From Thermoclostridium sp036562185 (GTDB lineage: Bacteria > Bacillota > Clostridia > DSM-8532): a DNA stretch of 18,656 nucleotides. The notes beneath the pieces are model-generated. The model saw only the letters and a list, made by a program, of their open reading frames with translations. It made no database searches and was not told where the DNA came from. Of this stretch, positions 1 to 7,073 are shown piece after piece; the stretch's first letter is position 1; every line of letters begins with the position of its first letter. The stretch covers positions 1 to 18,656 of the forward strand of contig DATCKN010000137.1 of NCBI GenBank assembly GCA_036562185.1, given 5' to 3'. The translations under genes were made by a program, and so were the position numbers.

Positions 1-1342
1 TTTCAATAATTTCATTATCACTTTTATCTAATTCACTGGTAACTATAGCATAGTAACCGTCATATTTTTCTTCTTCACGAATTTTATCCTCATCCAAATA
101 TAGCTTAGTGTTTGTTTTTACAATTTCACCGTCTTCGTTTATTTGAATGCCTTTAATATATGAAGCAGCACTATATGATATAGAACGGGTAAAAGCAGAA
201 GGAGTTTTAAGATACCTTTTGGATTTTTCGATTACGCGGCTCCTTTCATAACGGGCTTTTTCTGCATAATCCTGGCTGTAAAAAACAACTTGTTTCTGGT
301 CAACACGTATCTTTTGCTTTTTACCATTCCGGTCAGTAAAAGTAATTTCTCTGGGATAAATGCGGGATTTACATCTAAATTCCCCATTACCCTGATATCC
401 GCTTTGGTCCAATACATATTGCTTGAACTCCTGATCTGCGCCTCTTATGGATTGACTATAGATATATCCATTGCCTGAGGCTATTTGATAGGCAATATTA
501 TCACCACAGTTAAGTCCTTTATCAGCTACAACCACAATACGACCGAATTTGTAATCTTCTTTGACTCTGTTCAAAATTGGATTTAGAGATAGTTTTTCCG
601 ATTGATTACCAGGAAAGAGATGGAATGCTAAAGGCAGACCTTTACTATCAAGAAGCAGTCCCATTTGGACAATAGGATTTGGACGTTTTTCTTTGCTGGG
701 ACCTCTCCGTCTTAGTTCATCTTCTTGATCTATTTCAAAATAGTAATTGGTAACATCGTAATAGGCCAATTCATGATCCCGGCCATATTGTTCCAGGATA
801 GCGTTATTGAGCCAAGTCTGAAGATCTAAATTAAATCTGTCATAGTAGTCAAGACTGCGATAGACAGCTTCTAAAGAGGGGGCAAAAGTCTCAAAAAAAC
901 GATCCTGCTTTTCGTATGCTTCTTTCTTGGAACCTGGATACAGTACACGGGAATAAACAAGCAGGCGAAAGATAGCATTTAAATTAAAATCAATTTTTAG
1001 TCTGTTTTCACGCCGTTGAAAAAAAGTATGAATACCCAATTCATGGTAAATTTTTTCGAGGAAGACATAACCAAGATTTTTCAATCCAATTTCATGCTCT
1101 GAAATTTTAGTATCAGGATTCAGTACAAGTTTAATGGGCTCAGAATTGCGAGTTTCTTCTGCGGTACGCTGTTTAGCAATTTCCCGAAAATGGGCGATAG
1201 GGTCAGGATAAATTTTTTCCAGTTCATCGAGATAGCCGAGTACTTCAACATGCTTTTGCTTAACTTTCCCGTTTTCTCTGTATGAACGAGTAAGAGTCAG
1301 TAGTATACGTCCATTTTTGCATCTGTTTTTTTTCACGAACAT
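1..1342 (-). mobile_element. IS1634-family transposase, 3' end beyond window
   Basis: An open frame runs on the minus strand from an ATG at 1342 to the left edge without a stop, giving about 447 residues, so the C-terminus is missing. It starts MFVKKNRCKNGRILLTL. Two DDE-type acidic positions are visible: the Asp in YYDVTNYYFE and the Asp in VVVADKGLNCGDN. Both are typical of the IS1634 branch of the IS4 superfamily. The segment DGYYAIVTSE near the edge also fits that family; the catalytic Glu would lie outside the window. The enzyme would cut and rejoin element ends in DNA. No frameshift was seen in the visible part, so the copy may be active. The element's terminal inverted repeats cannot be fixed because only one end is present. 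Confidence 0.85.
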
Positions 1343-1386
1343 AGGCCAAATACCTCCCAAGAAAGAGCCTTTATTATATTATACCA

Positions 1387-1406
1387 CATACTACATCATA
1401 CTACAA
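1387..1406. repeat. 10-bp tandem direct repeat upstream of transposase
   Basis: Two adjacent copies of catactaca plus one base (1387-1396 and 1397-1406) lie in the AT-rich stretch just upstream of the transposase start. They may belong to the outer end of the insertion sequence, for example as a transposase-binding site. That role is inference. Confidence 0.5.
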
Positions 1407-1429
1407 CACCAAAATAATACAAAATTTTA

Positions 1430-1456
1430 ACAAAAAAATAACCGCTTTTTGCGGTG
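1430..1456 (-). terminator. Hairpin terminator between IS and host genes
   Basis: A perfect 5-bp stem ACCGC/GCGGT (1441-1445 and 1451-1455) encloses a TTTTT loop. Read on the minus strand it is followed by TATTTTTTTG, the arrangement of an intrinsic terminator. It would stop transcription entering the transposase from outside, as outer IS terminators often do. The stem is short, so strength is uncertain. Confidence 0.5.
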
Positions 1457-1531
1457 TATTTTTGCCTTTGGTAATTTTTCTTTTAAACTATAACTGCAAA
1501 AGAAACGAGATAACTAATAAGCATGCATATA

Positions 1532-1560
1532 TTGCTAACGCTCAGCATTTACTGTATAAT
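1532..1560 (+). promoter_or_regulatory. Sigma-A-type promoter for the CD225 gene
   Basis: TTGCTA (1532-1537) is separated by 17 nt from a perfect TATAAT (1555-1560). It lies about 105 nt ahead of the zinc-ribbon/CD225 start. The leader contains an inverted repeat TTTCCGG/CCGGAAA (1593-1599 and 1630-1636) with a further ATTG/CAAT pairing inside, so the 5' UTR is probably folded. Apart from this promoter and hairpin, the 1343-1665 gap holds the IS end and no credible gene. Confidence 0.6.
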
Positions 1561-1665
1561 AAATATAATTGGCATCACAAACTTTACTTGTATTTCCGGT
1601 TATTGGTAGTTATTAAGGTTCACTCAATGCCGGAAAGAGTATTATATCTTTAGGAGGGGTTTTTT

Positions 1666-2151
1666 ATGTTTTGTCCAAAGTGCGGACAGGAGGTCGGAGA
1701 TTATACCAATATTTGTCCGGCTTGTGGTGAACTGCTTGAGAATAACAGCGGAACCTACCAGGCAAATACAGGCCCGGAATATCCACAGCCTGAACCCATT
1801 ATGCAAAGAATTCCTGATTATAAAGCTCAATCCATACTGTTAATCGTGTTCAGTTCGGTATTATGTTGTATATCATGCCTTACAATCATAGCATTGCCCT
1901 TTGCCATAGTTGCCCTTGTGAATTCCAACAAAGTGGAAGCTCACTTAGTGGCCGGAAACTATGATTTGGCCCGTAAAGCATCCGAAGATACAAAAAAGTG
2001 GTGCTGGGTAAGTTTTGGTATTCTTATAGGCGCAATAGTAATCAGTATAGCATTAACAATTATCTTCTTACGCAGTAATGCATACATGAACTTCATTAAT
2101 GAGTTCCTTAGGCAATATGAATATTACTATGATTTTGATATATATGAATAA
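1666..2151 (+). CDS. Zinc-ribbon CD225/dispanin-family membrane protein
   Basis: This is a 161-residue protein. An N-terminal zinc ribbon has Cys3, Cys6, Cys17 and Cys20 in two CxxC pairs. A linker of about 30 residues follows, then two hydrophobic segments (about 55-85 and 112-135). Between them is KVEAHLVAGNYDLARKASED, the signature loop of the CD225/dispanin (IFITM-like) family: basic, then Gly-Asn/Asp, then Ala-x-x-x-Ser. The protein is expected in the cell membrane with the zinc ribbon in the cytoplasm. TAGGAGGGG lies 7 nt before the ATG, a strong ribosome site. The DUF2752 gene overlaps its stop codon, so the two are probably made together. Bacterial members have no established function. 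Confidence 0.8.
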   Translation: MFCPKCGQEVGDYTNICPACGELLENNSGTYQANTGPEYPQPEPIMQRIPDYKAQSILLIVFSSVLCCISCLTIIALPFAIVALVNSNKVEAHLVAGNYDLARKASEDTKKWCWVSFGILIGAIVISIALTIIFLRSNAYMNFINEFLRQYEYYYDFDIYE

Positions 2152-2614
2152 GAAAATCGCAAATCGCTTAAAAAAATGGCTTACTTTCCTCAGTAAGCCA
2201 TTCATTCGTTTAATATTGATGGTTATTACAAGCGTGACTGTTATTATGGCCTGTATAATAGTTTACAGGGTAGATCCGTCAAAAGTACCCATTACGCCGC
2301 CATGTTCGCTGCGCTATTTTACAGGTCTTTACTGTCCGGGATGCGGGATGACACGTGCATTGCATTCTGCCTTGAATTTAAGGTTTGCTGATGCCTTTTC
2401 ATATAACCTTTTATGGCCTTTTATTCTAATTTTCATAGCCGCATCATTCTATATGTGGTTTTCTTTTCTGATTACAGGCAAAAACCCGTTTACACCTTTT
2501 AATGAATTTTTCAAAAAGCATTCCATGGTGGCATATACAGTAGTTATCGTACTGTTTGCTTTCTGGATTTTCAGGAATATTCCCATATATCCTTTTATTA
2601 TGCTTGCCCCGTAA
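2144..2614 (+). CDS. DUF2752 membrane protein
   Basis: From the chosen start the protein has 156 residues. The DUF2752 signature is TGLYCPGCGMTRALHSALN, with Cys64, Cys67 and an upstream Cys54. It is followed by a further hydrophobic helix and a hydrophobic C-terminus, giving three to four membrane segments in all. The ATG at 2144 overlaps the stop of the CD225 gene (ATGAATAA), which suggests translational coupling. In-frame ATGs at 2117, with a weak AGG ahead, and 2099 are alternatives. DUF2752 next to CD225 genes is, from memory, a recurring pairing in Firmicutes. The family has no assigned biochemical role; the CxxC could bind metal or form a disulfide, which is inference. Confidence 0.8.
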   Translation: MNKKIANRLKKWLTFLSKPFIRLILMVITSVTVIMACIIVYRVDPSKVPITPPCSLRYFTGLYCPGCGMTRALHSALNLRFADAFSYNLLWPFILIFIAASFYMWFSFLITGKNPFTPFNEFFKKHSMVAYTVVIVLFAFWIFRNIPIYPFIMLAP

Positions 2615-3002
2615 AAATGGCCTTGATTAGGTCCATAAATGTAAATCCTGCTATTGTCATTGCTACAACATATGAAGCAAGAAGAATTATCATCCAAAGC
2701 AGCGATGCCCGGGCTAAATTCCTTCTATGCACATTTCCCTTTGATGAAAAAGCCCACAATGCCATAAAAACGATATTTATCACCGGAAGAATAAATGCAA
2801 ATATTACCAGCATCCATTCTCCAACGCTGAGAGCTCTATGATCTTTGTCAGATACGGCAATGGACGGATTTTCCCTTTTCACTTCCGGAATATCATGGGC
2901 TCCTGCAGTATTATTTTCAGTTTCTTCTTTTCCTGAAGAGTTCATCTCATGATCCAGTTGAGCATCCAATGCTTCATTGCTTTCAGCTTTGTTAACATCC
3001 AT
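2598..3002 (-). CDS. Small two-TM protein with acidic N-terminus
   Basis: The protein has 134 residues starting MDVNKAESNEALD. This start is preferred because GGGGG sits 7 nt upstream of the ATG at 3002; an upstream in-frame ATG at 3038 has no such site and lies inside the preceding gene. The first 70 residues are hydrophilic and mostly acidic, probably disordered. Then come two membrane helices around GEWMLVIFAFILPVINIVF and SLLWMIILLASYVVAMTI, joined by a basic loop (SSKGNVHRRNLARA). I know this arrangement from uncharacterised Firmicutes membrane proteins. The gene follows the GME-fold gene by 16 nt, so it is probably in its operon. Its stop overlaps the convergent DUF2752 gene by 17 nt. 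Confidence 0.65.
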   Translation of the reverse strand: MDVNKAESNEALDAQLDHEMNSSGKEETENNTAGAHDIPEVKRENPSIAVSDKDHRALSVGEWMLVIFAFILPVINIVFMALWAFSSKGNVHRRNLARASLLWMIILLASYVVAMTIAGFTFMDLIKAIFTGQA

Positions 3003-3018
3003 GTTAATACCCCCAAAC

Positions 3019-3810
3019 TCAATTCTTAGATTTTTCATATAGCGGAATCAGGCTTCCATAATCATATATTATGCCATAGCCTAAATTTACCCACCTTACA
3101 TTATGTTCATATAAAAATTCCTTTATATCATCTTTGCTGTCCAGCCTGTCAATGTCTCCGGCAAAAGCAAGCACATTTTTGCTTATAAACCCTGCAACAC
3201 CGCCAATAAAACCGTAATTGTACCCGGGCAGCAGAATTTTTTTCTGCGGAGGGATTTTTAGTACTTCAAGCCCTTCCATACGGGCAGCCTTCTCAATTGA
3301 AGGATCATCTGTAATAATGCTGTTATCTGATACAGGCAATACCGAACATTTTGCATAACCCTGATTAACGTGCACCAACCGTATATTAAAACGTGAAAGC
3401 AATTCCATGATAACCCCGTCGGTATACTTTGTGTTATGGAATGCCACACGCCCTATAATTGCAACATTATATGCCACATCAAACGGATAATCCTTTTTTA
3501 ATACCGTATCTCCGAAATATATATCAAAACCATATTTTTTCAGCTTTTCATAGATATCTGAAGGCAAATTCGGTTGACAGACCAAAACATTATCATGGAT
3601 GTGAATCAGCTGCATGTCGACATGCCCGGCCACCGGTTCCCCAATCCCATAATGAGGAGGTATCTCAATAAGGCATATTCCACAGGCCTTAAGGGCATCT
3701 TTCATATCTTTATCCATGCGTGCATCAACAGCCAACAGGGAAACGTCATCTTCAGGCAATAATGTTTGCTTTAAAAAACCCAATATGCACACCTGCCCAC
3801 TATTTTGCAT
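3019..3810 (-). CDS. DUF6873-like GME-fold protein (guanidino-enzyme fold)
   Basis: This 263-residue soluble protein resembles, from memory, the DUF6873 GME-fold family. That family is related in fold to amidinotransferases and dimethylarginine dimethylaminohydrolases. The pattern seen is VAGHVDMQLIHI (His63, Asp65), then VNQGYAKCSVLPV (Cys155), SIITDDPS (Asp168/169) and LLPGYNYGFIGG. These recall the His/Asp/Cys layout and repeated beta-beta-alpha propeller of the guanidino-modifying superfamily, but the active residues cannot be assigned here. No good Shine-Dalgarno is visible before the ATG at 3810, and a GTG a few codons in (after GGGCAG) is possible. It ends 16 nt before the two-TM gene. 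Substrate unknown. Confidence 0.65.
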   Translation of the reverse strand: MQNSGQVCILGFLKQTLLPEDDVSLLAVDARMDKDMKDALKACGICLIEIPPHYGIGEPVAGHVDMQLIHIHDNVLVCQPNLPSDIYEKLKKYGFDIYFGDTVLKKDYPFDVAYNVAIIGRVAFHNTKYTDGVIMELLSRFNIRLVHVNQGYAKCSVLPVSDNSIITDDPSIEKAARMEGLEVLKIPPQKKILLPGYNYGFIGGVAGFISKNVLAFAGDIDRLDSKDDIKEFLYEHNVRWVNLGYGIIYDYGSLIPLYEKSKN

Positions 3811-3869
3811 ATGATATAAACAGCCGGAGGTTTTAGGGGCCCTGAACCTTTTGGCTTTTCAGATAGAGC

Positions 3870-3897
3870 GCCGCATCCTTTTTCCAGGGGGTGCGGC
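3870..3897 (-). terminator. Hairpin after the PC4-like gene, no U-run
   Basis: The inverted repeat GCCGCA/TGCGGC (3870-3875 and 3892-3897) extends by G-U and C-G pairs to a stem of about 9 bp. It lies directly after the PC4-like stop on the minus strand. There is no clear T-run on that side, so it may attenuate or protect the 3' end rather than terminate fully. Confidence 0.35.
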
Positions 3898-3899
3898 AT

Positions 3900-4127
3900 T
3901 CATTCTTCTACATTCTGAAGAATGCTCTTTAATTCCGAAATTGCTTCCATCGGTATAGCTACACCTTTTTGGCTGGGCTTATATGTATCATCATTGGAGT
4001 CATACCAGAAAGTTCGGATATCCACGTAGTCTTTCCCGTTTTTCGAAACCTGCTTTACGTGTATTTCTTCACGACTGTTTTTGGTTATTTTACCCAGCAA
4101 TTCTTCTTTGTCCCAAAACGAAGCCAT
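3900..4127 (-). CDS. PC4/YdbC-like nucleic-acid-binding protein
   Basis: The protein has 75 residues. The central part, SREEIHVKQVSKNGKDYVDI then RTFWYDSNDDTYKPSQKGVA, and the closing helix IPMEAISELKSILQ match the bacterial YdbC/PC4 family. Such proteins are small homodimers that bind single-stranded DNA through a curved beta-sheet followed by a helix. The conserved basic and aromatic positions (KNGKDYVDIR, KGVAIP) are present. AAGGAGAT lies 6 nt upstream of the ATG. The gene has its own promoter and lies 89 nt upstream of the GME-fold gene on the same strand, so partial read-through is possible. Confidence 0.8.
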   Translation of the reverse strand: MASFWDKEELLGKITKNSREEIHVKQVSKNGKDYVDIRTFWYDSNDDTYKPSQKGVAIPMEAISELKSILQNVEE

Positions 4128-4206
4128 AGCTTTATCTCCTTTTTATAAATTCGAACCATATTAAACCACTAAAGTTTAAAGTTGATGGACATCTTGAATC
4201 GCATTC

Positions 4207-4236
4207 ATTATAACACAGCGGAGCAAATCGCTGCAA
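4207..4236 (-). promoter_or_regulatory. Promoter of the PC4-like gene
   Basis: On the minus strand TTGCAG (4236-4231) and a perfect TATAAT (4212-4207) are 18 nt apart. They lie about 80 nt before the PC4-like start. The leader includes a small inverted repeat TTAAAC/GTTTAA (4161-4179). The rest of the 4128-4476 gap is AT-rich, and I see no gene or riboswitch in it. Confidence 0.55.
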
Positions 4237-4476
4237 TAATCAATGATTATGTCCGAATTACACAAAATTTATATTTATAAACTGTTCACGAAATACTATC
4301 TATATTCAAAATCAAATAAAAAATTAATAGAAATTTTGTCGGGTATTTTTTTAATGGATGCAGGTCATACTAAACTCGGGATCCTATATTATATTTTTAT
4401 TAATTATGGGATCTAAAGGTTTCCGGCTGTAAGGCAGCACAGAATCCTTGCACTCTATGGTAAAGGAGTTGTCACT

Positions 4477-4686
4477 ATGAGATCATCTATTGACAGATTG
4501 GCAGTCCTGCTTATGATTGTGGGAGCATTAAACTGGCTGACGGTCGGGCTTTTTAGTTATGATTTTGTAGCCAGTATATTCGGAGGAGTTGATGCGCTAG
4601 GCAGCCGAATTGTTTATACGCTTGTAGGTATTGCCGGAATCTATAGTATCAGTCTTTTATTCAGAGAAGCTCCTGCATCCGAATAA
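4477..4686 (+). CDS. DUF378 small membrane protein (YuzA-like)
   Basis: The protein has 69 residues and two hydrophobic helices: LAVLLMIVGALNWLTVGLF and IVYTLVGIAGIYSISLLF. The first contains GALNWLTVGLF, the hallmark of DUF378. AAGGAG lies 8 nt upstream of the ATG. The gene stands alone between divergent and convergent neighbours and is closed by a strong terminator, so it is a single-gene unit. Function is unknown. Confidence 0.85.
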   Translation: MRSSIDRLAVLLMIVGALNWLTVGLFSYDFVASIFGGVDALGSRIVYTLVGIAGIYSISLLFREAPASE

Positions 4687-4728
4687 TTCTGGCTTCATAA
4701 TCTGCCTCAGCAGAATGTATAATGATTA

Positions 4729-4756
4729 GGCGCATTATAAGTAATGCGCCTTTTTT
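4729..4756 (+). terminator. Intrinsic terminator after the DUF378 gene
   Basis: A perfect 9-bp stem GGCGCATTA/TAATGCGCC (4729-4737 and 4742-4750) has a TAAG loop and is followed directly by TTTTTT. It lies 42 nt after the DUF378 stop. This is a textbook rho-independent terminator. Confidence 0.92.
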
Positions 4757-4772
4757 CAATTGCTGCTTTTAT

Positions 4773-4940
4773 TTAAGCACATATATTCGAATTGATGGTT
4801 TTAAGATTGATAATCAAGAACGGCCTTTCGTCAAATGTAAACTCAATTTTCCCCACTTGAAGATCCATTGGTTTTAATGCCTCGTTAATTTCATTTACAA
4901 TGAGTTTTTCCAAAACATCTACAATTAACGCTTTATCCAT
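4773..4940 (-). CDS. 55-residue hypothetical protein
   Basis: A short open frame encodes 55 residues beginning MDKALIVDVLEKLIVNEINE and ending in a TAA at 4773. GAGGAG lies 8 nt upstream of the ATG at 4940, and codon use looks like that of the neighbours. The N-terminal half is a predicted amphipathic helix (VDVLEKLIVNEINEAL). The second half has alternating hydrophobic residues (KIEFTFDERPFLIINL), consistent with a beta-hairpin. There is no signal peptide or membrane helix. It converges on the DUF378 terminator. I do not recognise the family. It could be a small regulator or adaptor, but nothing in the sequence proves that. Confidence 0.6.
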   Translation of the reverse strand: MDKALIVDVLEKLIVNEINEALKPMDLQVGKIEFTFDERPFLIINLKTINSNICA

Positions 4941-5021
4941 ACGGAAGACTCCTCTTTATGTAATAAAAGTATATGGAATATTTTTCTTAATTATGTTTTT
5001 ATATTTTATACTATTTCCCGA

Positions 5022-5057
5022 AAAAGAAAAAGGCTTGCCCAAAATGTAAGGCAAGCC
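5022..5057 (-). terminator. Intrinsic terminator after motB
   Basis: The stem GGCTTGCC/GGCAAGCC (5032-5039 and 5050-5057), read on the minus strand, is followed by TTTTTCTTTTTC (5031-5020). It lies about 45 nt after the motB stop and closes the motAB unit. Confidence 0.88.
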
Positions 5058-5102
5058 AAATCAAGAGAGCCCTTCCTTAATTATATATATTAGAGAGTGT
5101 TG

Positions 5103-5894
5103 TTACTTCATAATCATAAACTCAATTCTTCTGTTCTTGCTACGCCCTTCAGCGGTACTATTGTCTGCTATCGGCTTGTGTTCCCCGCAACCTGATGCCG
5201 TCAGTCTTGCAGGGTCAATACCAAGTTCATTTACCAGATAGAGAACTACATTTGTAGCTCTTTTTGTGGACAGTTCCCAGTTTGTTGGAAACATAGGGGT
5301 TTTAATTGGCACCGTGTCTGTATGGCCTTCTACAATAATATTGTTATCCAGCGCCTTAAGTGATTCACCCAGTACATTAAGGGTATTTTTACCTTCCTCA
5401 AGAATTTCAGCGCTTCCGGATTTAAACAATATCTGCGAGTTTAATCTTACCAGCAGGTAATTATCTTGCTCTATAACATCCACTAAATCATCCGGTATTC
5501 CAAGCTCAGAAAAATCCTTCTCTATCTGTTTTTTTACCTGCGCATATTTTTCTTCCCTTATTCTTTCCTTGTCATCAAGGATTATCGACTCTGCAGTCTC
5601 AATATAACGTTCGTTGTCAACTATTTTTTTACCCGTATCATCAGGATTAACAAAATTAACAGTAAGTATTCTTTTCCCCATATTCTGATGCAAGAGATTT
5701 CCATTCATGCTTGTATTGTTCACAAGCGAGCTTCTAAGCGATTTCGCTATGGCTTCAAACTTCTGTGCGTCTATTACCGACATGGAGAAAAGCATAACAA
5801 AAAAGCATAGAAGATTTGTAACCAAATCACTGTATGTAGTCAGCCAGTTTCCACCGACATCCAGTCCTTCTGCTCTTTTTCTTCTTATACTCAT
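5103..5894 (-). CDS. motB: Flagellar motor stator protein MotB
   Basis: MotB is 263 residues long. A basic N-terminus (SIRRKRAEG) precedes a single membrane helix starting NWLTTYSDLVTNLLCFFVML. Asp23 in this helix is the expected ion-carrying residue. A linker of about 100 residues follows with charged helices. The C-terminal OmpA-like peptidoglycan-binding domain (about 145-263) has QILFKSGSAEI, EGHTDTVPI (191-197) and NWELSTKRA (205-213). It anchors the stator to the wall while MotA/MotB drives rotation with ion flow. The first ATG is preceded by AGGATGGT, a moderate ribosome site. It lies 32 nt after motA on the same strand, clearly one operon. Whether the ion is H+ or Na+ cannot be told from this alone. 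Confidence 0.93.
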   Translation of the reverse strand: MSIRRKRAEGLDVGGNWLTTYSDLVTNLLCFFVMLFSMSVIDAQKFEAIAKSLRSSLVNNTSMNGNLLHQNMGKRILTVNFVNPDDTGKKIVDNERYIETAESIILDDKERIREEKYAQVKKQIEKDFSELGIPDDLVDVIEQDNYLLVRLNSQILFKSGSAEILEEGKNTLNVLGESLKALDNNIIVEGHTDTVPIKTPMFPTNWELSTKRATNVVLYLVNELGIDPARLTASGCGEHKPIADNSTAEGRSKNRRIEFMIMK

Positions 5895-5926
5895 TTCTGC
5901 ACCATCCTAATACCACTGAACAGATC

Positions 5927-6745
5927 TTATATATGAGCTCTGTTCGGTTGGACTTCACTTCGAACTTCATTTCCGTTGATCAATCTCTCATAATTTTCCC
6001 TCTGTTCGGGTGAAAGGAATGTTTTCAGCCTGTGTTCCATAATTCTTGGGTTTTCTCCGGACTGTATTGACAAAACTCCTTCTATAATCATTTCTTTTAT
6101 TCTAATCTCTTCAGTACTAAGCTCTTGCAATTTTGTCGCTATAGGAGTACATATCCAGTTGCCCAATATACTTCCATAGAAAGTTGTTACAAGGGCAAGC
6201 GACATTGCCGCTCCTATCTTGGAAGGATCATCCATAGCTTTGAGAAGGTTGATCAAACCGAGCAAAGTTCCTATCATTCCCCATGCAGGAAACTCTGCTG
6301 CCATTGTCTTAAAAATAGCAATACCCTTACCATGTCTTATACTCATATTGTCCAGCTCGAGCTGCATTGAATCGCGGATAATTTCAGGCTCCACGCCGTC
6401 TACAACAAGCTCCAGTGCTTTTCTTAAGTAGTTGTCCTCAATTTGATCCTGGTTCGATTCCAATGCCAGTAAACCTTCTCTTCTTGCTTTCTGGGATAAT
6501 TCCACCAGCAACTGAATAATCTGATATGGCGATTGATTTTTCCGTCTAAGTATTTTTGGAAGAGCTCTAAAAAGGTTTTTAAAGTCTTCAACCGTAAAGG
6601 CAAGAATTGTAGATGCCAAACCTCCTCCAAATGTAACAGCTATTGAACTCAAACTCCAGAATGATGACGGGTCTCCTCCATCATACATTCCCCATATAAT
6701 ACAAGCAAATCCAAGAATAATACCTATCAATGTTGCAAGATCCAT
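5927..6745 (-). CDS. motA: Flagellar motor stator protein MotA
   Basis: MotA is 272 residues from the start at 6745, chosen because GGGAG lies 7 nt upstream. A second ATG two codons earlier at 6751 is too close to that site. Four membrane helices fit the family, with a large cytoplasmic loop carrying charged residues (KARREGLLALE, 87-97) that contact the rotor. AAEFPAWGMIGTLLGLINLL contains the conserved proline (Pro153), and a second conserved proline lies in the last helix (GNWICTPIATKL, Pro201). It forms the pentameric ring around MotB and is the first gene of the motA-motB operon. No other flagellar genes lie in the window. Confidence 0.93.
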   Translation of the reverse strand: MDLATLIGIILGFACIIWGMYDGGDPSSFWSLSSIAVTFGGGLASTILAFTVEDFKNLFRALPKILRRKNQSPYQIIQLLVELSQKARREGLLALESNQDQIEDNYLRKALELVVDGVEPEIIRDSMQLELDNMSIRHGKGIAIFKTMAAEFPAWGMIGTLLGLINLLKAMDDPSKIGAAMSLALVTTFYGSILGNWICTPIATKLQELSTEEIRIKEMIIEGVLSIQSGENPRIMEHRLKTFLSPEQRENYERLINGNEVRSEVQPNRAHI

Positions 6746-6805
6746 AACCATACTCCCATTTTCGATGCTTTTGATTTGTTATTATAATTAAGCTTTCATA
6801 AGCAT

Positions 6806-6832
6806 ATATCGTAAAATTTTTTCATTAACTTA
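6806..6832 (-). promoter_or_regulatory. Sigma-D/FliA-like promoter for motAB
   Basis: On the minus strand TAAG (6832-6829) is followed by 15 nt and then TACGATAT (6813-6806). The motility sigma factor consensus is TAAA-N15-GCCGATAT, so 9 of 12 key positions match. It lies about 60 nt before motA. This would place motAB in the late flagellar regulon. Confidence 0.55.
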
Positions 6833-7013
6833 ATAAAAATAACACAGATTACTGTTACTCATTTATAATTATCAAAACAGATGGCTTTCAAAATATAATG
6901 GAACTCACAAATTTCTTTATTCTGCGTGGTTAATAATTCTTGTAAAATGCACGCCTAAAGGCCGGCCTGATTAATAATTTCTTCATTTAGGATTAAAAAT
7001 TTTATATAACGCA

Positions 7014-7042
7014 TTGCATTTTTATGCATATTAATGTATAAT
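7014..7042 (+). promoter_or_regulatory. argF promoter overlapping an ArgR-box-like palindrome
   Basis: TTGCAT (7014-7019), a 17-nt spacer and a perfect TATAAT (7037-7042) form a strong sigma-A promoter 32 nt before the argF start. The -35 box is embedded in the palindrome TGCATTTTTATGCA (7015-7028). This resembles the half-site layout of ARG boxes (TGAAT-AT-rich-ATTCA). ArgR bound there with arginine would block RNA polymerase. The operator role is inference. The rest of 6833-7013 is AT-rich and holds a 10-bp palindrome AGGCCGGCCT near 6959, with no gene. Confidence 0.65.
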
Positions 7043-7073
7043 CATACAATAAAATTCCTTTTGGAGGGATACG

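Noticed and set aside
1387..1406. CRISPR-like repeat
   Set aside because: It has only two adjacent 10-bp copies with no spacers.
1462..1653. Plus-strand 63-residue open frame before the CD225 gene
   Set aside because: It overlaps the promoter and leader, has no ribosome site and shows no protein-like pattern.
4380..4440. Possible riboswitch before the DUF378 gene
   Set aside because: The short stretch around CCGGCTGTAAGGCAGC does not match any riboswitch core I know and lacks a following terminator or antiterminator.
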